A DNA stretch of 11,977 nt from JANRKF01 sp964519595. Its GTDB lineage: Bacteria; Pseudomonadota; Alphaproteobacteria; Rickettsiales; SXRF01. Made by a program: the position numbers and the translations under genes. This document shows positions 7,052-11,977 of the stretch, piece by piece. The notes under the pieces were generated by a model, which was not told the DNA's origin, made no database searches, and saw only the letters and a list, made by a program, of their open reading frames with translations. The stretch lies in the NCBI GenBank assembly GCA_964519595.1, contig CAZFJN010000048.1, forward strand, positions 1-11,977. The letters run 5' to 3'. Within the stretch, counting starts at the first letter, position 1. Every line of letters starts with the position of its first letter.

Positions 7052-7934
7052 TCTTGAGATAAGAAAATAAAACACCTTCTCCTGCTCCGATATTGCGTCC
7101 GGAAATGGTTTTATAAGCTCCGGCTTGTAAATGGCTTGCTTTTGTCAGGCGATATTTAGCGGAGAGCTGTATTGTTGTTGCATCATAATCATCCATTGCT
7201 GATTGTGTAAAACTATTATTCATAATGCCGCGGCGATTTGTAGTGAGAAAAGCCTGCGATATTATCTGCCAGTTGTGATTAAGGTCAACGCCGAGAGTTG
7301 CCTCGCTTTTCCATTGATCCTGAGGCTTTCCGCCACGGTTTAACAATCCTCCGGCAAGATCTAAATAATAACCATAACCATATAATGTTCCGCTGACGCC
7401 GTAATTTATTTTTAAGCCAAAAGAGAAATTATCACTGCCTATTTTAGGAACTTCATTATGCTTATCAAGGCTTGGCGCAATAATGTAAGGCTGTAATGAT
7501 AAAACCTTGCTATTGCTTTGCCATAATAACTTACGTACAAAAAATTCGCTATCGCCTAAATTGAAACTGCTTCTTTCCTGAGCGCCTACTTGCTGATAAG
7601 CGCGAATGAGGTTTAGTTGTCCGCCAATTGTCAGATCATCGCGCAGACCATATTCAATATATTCAGAAGCTGATTGTTTATAATAAGAATTCTGCGAATT
7701 TTTTCTGCCGTTGCGATCAAAAAATTCTGCTGCTTTATAAATTGCGATTGTGGTTATTGATTGCAAAGCTCCGGCTTTTTGTGTCCACGCGCCGGCGAAG
7801 GCTTGCCCTGATAAAAAACATATAACAATTATGTTAAATAAAATAATTACGCTAAATAAGATATTTGCGTTAATTATAGTGAAAGCAGGAAAGAGTTTTT
7901 TTGCTTTGTAGCTATGAATTATCCGCAAAATCAT
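7044..7934 (-). CDS. Predicted outer-membrane beta-barrel protein (XagA-like position)
   Basis: Predicted exported outer-membrane protein, possibly the export or anchoring partner of the glycosyltransferase encoded next. From ATG 7934 it has 296 residues. A hydrophobic segment ends in SGQAFA before GAWTQK, a signal peptidase I site near residue 47, so the signal is unusually long. The mature part alternates polar and hydrophobic residues with many Tyr/Gly/Asn, for example FGLKINYGVSGTLYGYGYYL, and ends in Phe (YLKTF), the usual C-terminal residue of BamA-inserted barrels. The frame is open upstream to ATG 8012, but that start would overlap atpF by 50 nt and add residues unlike a signal peptide. 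Neither start has a convincing Shine-Dalgarno sequence. Family assignment is by context with xagAB-type loci and is tentative. Confidence 0.72.
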   Translation of the reverse strand: MILRIIHSYKAKKLFPAFTIINANILFSVIILFNIIVICFLSGQAFAGAWTQKAGALQSITTIAIYKAAEFFDRNGRKNSQNSYYKQSASEYIEYGLRDDLTIGGQLNLIRAYQQVGAQERSSFNLGDSEFFVRKLLWQSNSKVLSLQPYIIAPSLDKHNEVPKIGSDNFSFGLKINYGVSGTLYGYGYYLDLAGGLLNRGGKPQDQWKSEATLGVDLNHNWQIISQAFLTTNRRGIMNNSFTQSAMDDYDATTIQLSAKYRLTKASHLQAGAYKTISGRNIGAGEGVLFSYLKTF

Positions 7935-7962
7935 GTTGATGACATTTATTTTTACTATGACA

Positions 7963-8457
7963 TTAATGAATTTTGCGATCAATGTCTGCCAGGGCGAGCG
8001 CCAGTAAATCATGTGGCGAGGCTTTTTCTATATTCTGCATAATAGCAGCGCGCGCTGCGGCCAGAGATATATCAACTATATGTGAGCGCACATCGCTGAT
8101 TGCGCGTGATTCTTCTTGCGCTATTCTGTCCAGCGCGGTTTGCAGGCGAATGTCAATCGCCGCTTTTAATTCACGATCAGCATGAGCGGCTAGTAAATCA
8201 GCATCACCACGCGCTTTTCGCAAAATAGATTCAGCTTCTTTAGTATATTCAGCTTGCTTTTTTTTATACATTGCCAGAACGTTTTCTGCTTCTTCACGCA
8301 GGCGGCGGGCATTTTCCAGCTCAACAGCAATCTGCGCTGAACGAGAATCAAGAAACTTAAGCAAAGCCGGCCAGGCTTTCTTGTGCAAAAAAAACACGAG
8401 GATAGCAAAAGCGACAACTATCCAGCTTTTCGGATCAGAAAACCATTCAATTATCAT
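7963..8457 (-). CDS. atpF: F0F1 ATP synthase subunit b
   Basis: Peripheral-stalk subunit linking membrane F0 to F1. 164 aa: one N-terminal transmembrane helix (about 10-27, SWIVVAFAILVFFLHKKAWP) followed by a long charged helix rich in Ala/Glu/Arg/Lys (about 38-150) that would form the stator coiled coil with b'. FLDSRSAQIAVELENARRLREEAE is typical of alphaproteobacterial b. Its ATG overlaps the atpF' stop by the ATGA arrangement (8457-8454), and AGAGGA lies 8 nt upstream, so translation should be coupled. It is the last F0 gene, and an outer-membrane protein gene starts about 28 nt later. Confidence 0.95.
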   Translation of the reverse strand: MIIEWFSDPKSWIVVAFAILVFFLHKKAWPALLKFLDSRSAQIAVELENARRLREEAENVLAMYKKKQAEYTKEAESILRKARGDADLLAAHADRELKAAIDIRLQTALDRIAQEESRAISDVRSHIVDISLAAARAAIMQNIEKASPHDLLALALADIDRKIH

Positions 8458-8954
8458 TGCAATGATCCTCTTTCTTTCATTATTTCCATTACCATGCGGC
8501 TAGTTTGTTCGATATTTACCGTCTGTTTGGTAATTTTCTCAGCAATCAGCGAGGAGAACTCCGCCGCTGCCGGAGTAAGAGCGTGAATCAGCTCATTCTT
8601 CCTGGCTTTAATACGCACGCTTGCTTCTGTAAGCTTGCGGACTATATCCTGATCAGTAAGGCGGAGAGTCTCTTCTCTGTGTCGTTTATTATCATCAAGA
8701 GCTTCATTTATAAGCGCCTGTGACATTTCCCGTGATTGCGCCAGCAGATGTTCGTAATCATGCTTTGCCTGATCAGCCAGATTGCTGGCGCTCTCAGCTG
8801 CTTGTATATCAGAGCCTACAGTTTGTTTTCGCTGCTGAATTGTTCCTGACAGCGCAGGAAGAACCTGACGCGACAGAAACAAATAAAGCAGCGAAAAACT
8901 GATAACCAGCCAGAAAATCTGCGAATAAAACCAAACAGGATCAAGTTGTGGCAT
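8454..8954 (-). CDS. atpF': F0F1 ATP synthase subunit b' (b-prime)
   Basis: Second, divergent b-type stator subunit, found in alphaproteobacteria, cyanobacteria and chloroplasts (also called AtpG or AtpX). 166 aa. The N-terminus MPQLDPVWFYSQIFWLVISF is diagnostic of b', with one transmembrane helix at about 8-27 followed by a long amphipathic helix. It pairs with AtpF as a heterodimer holding F1 static against the c-ring. It lies 27 nt after atpE and overlaps atpF by 4 nt. The upstream region has no strong Shine-Dalgarno sequence and carries a 9-bp repeat (ATTTTTACT at 8956-8964 and 8967-8975), so coupling to atpE may help initiation. Confidence 0.95.
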   Translation of the reverse strand: MPQLDPVWFYSQIFWLVISFSLLYLFLSRQVLPALSGTIQQRKQTVGSDIQAAESASNLADQAKHDYEHLLAQSREMSQALINEALDDNKRHREETLRLTDQDIVRKLTEASVRIKARKNELIHALTPAAAEFSSLIAEKITKQTVNIEQTSRMVMEIMKERGSLQ

Positions 8955-8981
8955 GATTTTTACTTCATTTTTACTGTATTA

Positions 8982-9230
8982 TTACTTAACAACGAACAAT
9001 AAAATGAGGCCTAACAGCGCTGAAAGCAAGCCCATAAACTCAGCAAATGCAACGCCGATGAAGGCAGGAGTCATCATCTGATTTTTTGCACCAGGATTGC
9101 GAGAAATACCGTCTAACAGCGCGCCAAAAATTTTTCCCACTCCGAGAGCTGCGCCAAGCATTCCCAGTGAGGTTAGTCCAACTCCTACATATTTTAATCC
9201 GGTGGCTAATCCATTTGCATCAACTTCCAT
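8982..9230 (-). CDS. atpE: F0F1 ATP synthase subunit c
   Basis: Forms the rotating c-ring in the inner membrane. 82 aa, two transmembrane helices. Helix 1 carries the glycine-packing motif GAALGVGKIFG (26-36). The polar loop has RNP (44-46), which contacts gamma/epsilon. Helix 2 carries the ion-binding carboxylate E64 in AFAEFMGLL. Helix 1 lacks the Gln and helix 2 the Glu-Ser pair of Na+-binding rings, so proton coupling is inferred. ATG 9230 has a strong Shine-Dalgarno sequence, AAGGAAG, 3-4 nt upstream, the best in the operon, consistent with the high c stoichiometry. It lies 77 nt after atpB. Confidence 0.96.
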   Translation of the reverse strand: MEVDANGLATGLKYVGVGLTSLGMLGAALGVGKIFGALLDGISRNPGAKNQMMTPAFIGVAFAEFMGLLSALLGLILLFVVK

Positions 9231-9307
9231 AAACTTCCTTTCTTGTTAAAAATTTTATATTTTACTGCTCATAAAACGACAGCATAGCGGAGATGGTTAC
9301 AAATATC

Positions 9308-10051
9308 TCAATGCAAATGCAAGGCCTGATTTAAATAAACACATGTCAGAACTGCAAAAATATATGCCTGAATAAAAGCAACTATCAATTCAAATGCCAT
9401 CATCGCTACCAGCAGCGGAAACATTGTAAAAATTCCGGTTATTCCGAAAGTGATAATCAGAGTTGCGAATACTTTCAGCAAAACGTGTCCTGCCATCATG
9501 TTGATTGCCAGACGCAAACTGAGGCTTATCGGACGCGCCAGATAAGAAATCAATTCCAGCAGAAACATAATTGGCATCATCACAACAGGCGTTCCTTCCG
9601 GCACAAAAGCGGCCAGAAAATGCAGCGGACCATGTTTTACCATCGCCAGCAGAGTAACTGCGACAAAAACACACAATGCCATCAGCAGCGTTACGGAAAT
9701 ATGGCTTGTGGTGGTGAATGAATAAGGAATAAGGCCAAGGAGATTGCTGATCAGAATAAAAATAAAAATCGTGAAAATCATCGGAAAATATTTAAGCCCT
9801 TCTTTTCCGGCCATTTCACTGACGATATTTTCCACAAAACCATGCAACAGCTCGGCGCTTCCTTGCAGGCGACCTGGAACAATCGCCTGTTTTTTCGCCG
9901 CAGGAAGCAGCCACATGATAATAGCGGCAACCGCTAGCATCATCCACAAGGAAGAATTAGTGAAGCTTAAATTCAAGCCTGCTACTTCAATAGGCAGTAA
10001 AGATTGAATCTCAAACTGTGCCAGAGGGCTATGATCGTGACCTTCGCTCAA
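9308..10051 (-). CDS. atpB: F0F1 ATP synthase subunit a (TTG start)
   Basis: Membrane stator subunit forming the proton half-channels against the c-ring. 247 aa, 5-6 transmembrane helices. The essential Arg is R180 in SLSLRLAINMMAGH (176-189), the counterpart of E. coli R210. E221 and Q228 in ELIVAFIQAY match the conserved channel residues of the last helix. The N-terminus HSPLAQFEI...LSFTNSSLWM fits alphaproteobacterial subunit a. The start is TTG at 10051: an in-frame TAA lies 21 nt upstream, no ATG intervenes, and AAGGAG lies 10 nt before it. A TTG start may limit expression relative to atpE. A 148-nt inverted repeat precedes the gene. Confidence 0.95.
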   Translation of the reverse strand: MSEGHDHSPLAQFEIQSLLPIEVAGLNLSFTNSSLWMMLAVAAIIMWLLPAAKKQAIVPGRLQGSAELLHGFVENIVSEMAGKEGLKYFPMIFTIFIFILISNLLGLIPYSFTTTSHISVTLLMALCVFVAVTLLAMVKHGPLHFLAAFVPEGTPVVMMPIMFLLELISYLARPISLSLRLAINMMAGHVLLKVFATLIITFGITGIFTMFPLLVAMMAFELIVAFIQAYIFAVLTCVYLNQALHLH

Positions 10052-10078
10052 TTTTCCTGTTCTCCTTGTTTTTTATTA

Positions 10079-10226
10079 GGGGATTATCAGAAGTTAAGAG
10101 GATGATCAGAAGTAAGGGGATGATCAGATGACCAGATTATCAGATCATCTAATTACTGGTTATCTAATTATCTGGTCATCTGATTATCTGATAATCTGAT
10201 TATCCTCTTAACTCCTGATTATCCTC
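10079..10226. repeat. Long imperfect inverted repeat of degenerate GATNATC units between atpI and atpB
   Basis: The two halves of this segment are near reverse complements. The outer 32 nt (10079-10110 against 10226-10195) match at 28 positions. The inner part continues with a 2-nt slip: GATGATCAGATGACCAGAT (from 10119) against GATAATCAGATGACCAGAT (read backward from 10188). Each arm is itself made of short repeats such as GATTATCAG, GATGATCAG and GATAATCAG. In the minus-strand mRNA this would be a hairpin of about 70 bp between atpI and atpB. Its 5' arm includes the final codons and TAA of atpI. Possible roles: RNA processing or attenuation, or an expanding repeat with no function. Confidence 0.9.
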
Positions 10227-10544
10227 TTCACTTCCACTAACATCTTTGTCCATTTTTGCAGCATTTTTAATCATGTTACGAATTCCGCCGGCAAATCCTA
10301 ACATCACTCCAACTATAATTCCAAACGGCGTGGTATTAAAAAAATAATCAACTCCGTAGCCTACAATTCCACCAGCAATAAGGCCGGCAAATACATCAAT
10401 TACCAGCCGCATAGCATAACCAGCATAAACCGCGTCATCGTTTCTGGCGACATCATCTACAGGCGACTTTGCCTGATTTATCTTCGCTGCCAGAGCAGAC
10501 AGAGAAGGCAAATCATCGTTATCATCAGGCGCTTTGTATAACAT
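10200..10544 (-). CDS. atpI: ATP synthase accessory protein AtpI
   Basis: Small two-helix membrane protein thought to help c-ring assembly or Mg2+ handling; it is not part of the final enzyme. 114 aa. A hydrophilic acidic N-terminus (1-40) is followed by two transmembrane helices, about 46-67 (LVIDVFAGLIAGGIVGYGVDYF) and 73-92 (FGIIVGVMLGFAGGIRNMIK). It fits the alphaproteobacterial AtpI family and its position first in the F0 operon. ATG 10544 has AAGG 7 nt upstream and a strong promoter close by. The C-terminal tail SGSEEDNQELRG is encoded by the arm of the long inverted repeat, so the end of the protein may vary between strains. Confidence 0.92.
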   Translation of the reverse strand: MLYKAPDDNDDLPSLSALAAKINQAKSPVDDVARNDDAVYAGYAMRLVIDVFAGLIAGGIVGYGVDYFFNTTPFGIIVGVMLGFAGGIRNMIKNAAKMDKDVSGSEEDNQELRG

Positions 10545-10566
10545 CGTAAAACCTTAAGGCGCGGGC

Positions 10567-10595
10567 AATTTATGAATTAGCTTAAAGCATGTCAA
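10567..10595 (-). promoter_or_regulatory. Promoter of the atpIBEF'F operon
   Basis: On the minus strand, TTGACA (10595-10590), 17 bp, then TAAATT (10572-10567). The -35 is perfect, the spacing optimal and the -10 matches 4 of 6. Transcription would start near 10560, leaving a leader of about 16 nt before the atpI ATG. Confidence 0.78.
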
Positions 10596-10677
10596 GAATA
10601 TATTTGCAACAACATGTGCGACAATATACTGGAAATAAGGCAGAAGATTTTTCTAACTTACGCTCTTTAATGTAGCG

Positions 10678-11169
10678 CTATCTTAAGCTGGCGAAGAAGG
10701 TTTTTAGTAATTCCCTACATTCTTTTTCGGCTATTGTCGCGTAGGTTTCTGGTTTGTGGTGGCAGGTTGGTTGTGTGAAGAAGCGTGCGCCGTTTTCCAC
10801 TCCGCCGCTTTTTTCATCCACTGCGCCGAAATAGAGGCGGCGAATTCTTGCAAAGCTGATTGCCGCCGCGCACATGGCGCATGGTTCGAGCGTTACATAT
10901 AAATCGCAATCGACCAGACGTTGCGAATTGGTGAATTCACAGGCAGCGCGAATCGCCACAATTTCCGCATGTGCGGTTGGATCGTTATTTGTTTTTGTGA
11001 GGTTGTGAGCGCGCGCGATAATATTGCCATGCTGCACAATTACCGCGCCGACTGGCACTTCGCCGGCTGCCAATGCTTTGCGTGCCTCGATAATGGCTTC
11101 GGCGATAGGAGAAAGCTGATTATTTTTTGCGGAATGAATCAAGAGAGATAACCTTGGAGCTGGCGTCAT
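10678..11169 (-). CDS. tadA: tRNA-specific adenosine deaminase
   Basis: Converts A34 to inosine in the wobble position of tRNA-Arg(ACG). Numbered from ATG 11169 (163 aa): zinc ligand H67 and proton-shuttle E69 in TAHAEI, zinc ligands C97 and C100 in EPCAMCAAA, and the family sequence SFARIRRLYFGAVDEKSGGVENG. RFFTQPTCHH and a helical C-terminus follow, as in alphaproteobacterial TadA. The frame is open up to 11292, but the extra N-terminus lies inside sspB and is hydrophobic, unlike TadA. ATG 11169-11175 (three in a row) or TTG 11142 (AAGG 9 nt upstream) are the realistic starts. Either overlaps the sspB end by 23-56 nt, suggesting coupling. There is no obvious terminator downstream before the atp promoter. 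Confidence 0.93.
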   Translation of the reverse strand: MTPAPRLSLLIHSAKNNQLSPIAEAIIEARKALAAGEVPVGAVIVQHGNIIARAHNLTKTNNDPTAHAEIVAIRAACEFTNSQRLVDCDLYVTLEPCAMCAAAISFARIRRLYFGAVDEKSGGVENGARFFTQPTCHHKPETYATIAEKECRELLKTFFASLR

Positions 11170-11623
11170 CATCATCAGCAGATGAGCTTTCCTGCTTATC
11201 GCCATTATTTGTGCCAGAGCTATTAGTTCCAGAGCTATTAGCATTAGTAGCAGGAACAATGCCAGCTGAGCTGGTTTGAAACTGCAAGCCAAATTTTATG
11301 CTCGGATCAGCAAAAGCAGTAAGCGCGGCAAAAGGCACAGTCAGCTTCTCCTGAATGCCGCCAAAAGAAAGCGTGACATGAAACTGCGAATCCTCAACCT
11401 TAAAATCCCAGAATTGATGCTGCAGAACTATGGTAATATCTTTCGGATATTTGGAACGCAGCAGCTCGGACATACGCACGCCGGGATGTTGTGTGTCAAA
11501 AGAAATGTAGAAATGATGCTCTCCAGGCAAGCCCTCCGCCTGCACATGGCGCATAACATCACGCACCACCAGCCGCATGGCGGCATCGATCAACAGTGGA
11601 TAATTCAGAAAATCCTGAGACAT
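11120..11623 (-). CDS. sspB: SspB, ClpXP adaptor (alphaproteobacterial type)
   Basis: Binds ssrA-tagged peptides from stalled ribosomes and delivers them to ClpXP. 167 aa. An N-terminal substrate-binding domain (about 1-115) includes HHFYISFDTQHPGV (36-49) and VTLSFGGIQEKLTVPFAAL. A flexible Ser/Asn/Thr/Asp-rich linker runs from about 117 to 155, followed by the ClpX-binding tail VISLDSFRKK at the extreme C-terminus, a hallmark of alphaproteobacterial SspB. The linker contains SSGTNSSGT, from a 15-bp period tandem duplication. ATG 11623 has AAGG about 11 nt upstream. It overlaps tadA and is divergent from a TadE-like gene. Confidence 0.95.
   Translation of the reverse strand: MSQDFLNYPLLIDAAMRLVVRDVMRHVQAEGLPGEHHFYISFDTQHPGVRMSELLRSKYPKDITIVLQHQFWDFKVEDSQFHVTLSFGGIQEKLTVPFAALTAFADPSIKFGLQFQTSSAGIVPATNANSSGTNSSGTNNGDKQESSSADDDDASSKVISLDSFRKK
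11214..11241. repeat. Tandem duplication in the sspB linker
   Basis: CCAGAGCTATTAG occurs at 11214-11226 and 11229-11241, with a period of 15 bp, so the frame is kept. It encodes two NSSGT units in the disordered linker between the substrate-binding domain and the ClpX-binding tail. Confidence 0.85.
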
Positions 11624-11635
11624 GGCGCGTAAAAC

Positions 11636-11757
11636 CTTTATCTAATAATGCTATCTTTATCTAACAGTGCCTAGCATTTTCCGATTGTAAACTAATAATT
11701 TTCATCATGCAATCGAGATAATTAAGAGATAATTCAAGATAAATCATAGATAAATTT
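11636..11757. repeat. Short iterated repeats in the sspB / TadE-like divergent spacer
   Basis: This 193-nt divergent spacer holds two repeat clusters. CTTTATCTAATAATGC (11636-11651) recurs with two changes from 11655 (CTTTATCTAACAGTGC). From 11717 to 11757 there are four degenerate units of 10-11 bp, each starting GATAA (GATAATTAAGA, GATAATTCAA, GATAAATCATA, GATAAATTTT). Promoters for both genes must lie here, but I see no strong consensus. The GATAA array is placed where an operator could be. Confidence 0.6.
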
Positions 11758-11816
11758 TAGGCAATCACATTGTTTTATTAAAATTTGGTAAATAATAATA
11801 ATGTAATATTTAAGAT

Positions 11817-11977
11817 ATGAGTGGAGATATAACAAATCATAAGCGCAGCAATCTGTTGCGAGATAAAGAAGGAGCGACCGCAACTGAATTCGCTCTGGTA
11901 GCGCCGGTTTTAATATTATTCACCATTGGCATTGTTGAAACTTCGATGATGATGCTGGCGCAGAATTTAATGGAAAG
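11817..11977 (+). CDS. TadE/TadG-like pilus assembly protein (3' end beyond window)
   Basis: First 53 codons of a TadE-family protein, a minor pseudopilin-like component of Tad/Flp pilus assembly in the cell envelope. A short basic N-terminus (MSGDITNHKRSNLLRDKEG) is followed by ATATEFALVAPVLILFTIGIVETSMMMLAQ. The pattern G-A-T-A-x-E-F-A-L-V-A-P-hydrophobic helix is the TadE signature, with Glu at the position expected after a prepilin-type site. ATG 11817 has no strong Shine-Dalgarno sequence, and upstream is AT-rich with a stop in frame nearby. It is divergent from sspB. Any tad cluster would continue to the right of the window. Confidence 0.88.
   Translation, partial: MSGDITNHKRSNLLRDKEGATATEFALVAPVLILFTIGIVETSMMMLAQNLME

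Noticed and set aside
7935..8012. Longer outer-membrane protein start at ATG 8012
   Set aside because: It overlaps atpF by 50 nt, adds an extra hydrophobic stretch before the signal peptide, and has no Shine-Dalgarno sequence. ATG 7934 was preferred, although its support is also weak.
10079..10226. CRISPR array interpretation of the GATNATC repeats
   Set aside because: Repeats are short, degenerate and directly abutting, with no unique spacers and no cas genes nearby.
10600..10677. Terminator for tadA
   Set aside because: Only a 4-bp stem (CGCT/AGCG) near 10660-10677 with a short A/T run; too weak to call.
11170..11292. N-terminal extension of TadA to ATG 11292
   Set aside because: The added 41 residues are a hydrophobic translation of the sspB linker in another frame and are absent from the TadA family.

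Overview
The window comes from an AT-leaning alphaproteobacterium. The evidence is the split F0 ATP synthase operon (atpI-atpB-atpE-atpF'-atpF, with no F1 genes attached and a b' subunit), the alphaproteobacterial SspB with its C-terminal ClpX-binding tail, the long two-domain dCTP deaminase, a propionyl-CoA carboxylase alpha subunit of the alphaproteobacterial type, the 41-residue cysteine-poor L36, and a TadE-like pilus protein. I cannot name the genus.

Nearly everything is on the minus strand, so the layout is given from high to low coordinates. At the right edge a TadE-family gene runs off the window on the plus strand, divergent from sspB. sspB overlaps the start of tadA. A good sigma70-type promoter (TTGACA-17-TAAATT) then drives atpI-atpB-atpE-atpF'-atpF. 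Directly behind atpF lie a predicted outer-membrane beta-barrel protein and a BcsA/XagB-like membrane glycosyltransferase. The glycosyltransferase carries an N-terminal MshEN (GspE N-terminal) domain with a readable c-di-GMP-binding-type motif, and a rho-independent terminator closes the unit. Next come rpmJ (L36, with its own promoter), a 55-codon orphan ORF on the plus strand, a 334-residue asparagine-rich membrane protein of unknown function, pccA, and a dCTP deaminase that runs off the left edge.

Three things stand out. First, the atpI-atpB spacer is one long imperfect inverted repeat of about 148 nt built from degenerate GATNATC units, and it includes the last codons of atpI. Second, many spacers, and two coding linkers, contain head-to-tail duplications of 9-15 bp, which suggests a shared slippage or duplication process in this genome. 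Third, PccA has Arg where biotin carboxylases carry a nearly invariant Pro, right after the catalytic QVEH residues. The most likely functional module outside housekeeping is the outer-membrane protein plus c-di-GMP-sensing glycosyltransferase pair, presumably for exopolysaccharide production. I see no tRNA, rRNA, CRISPR array or transposase in the window.
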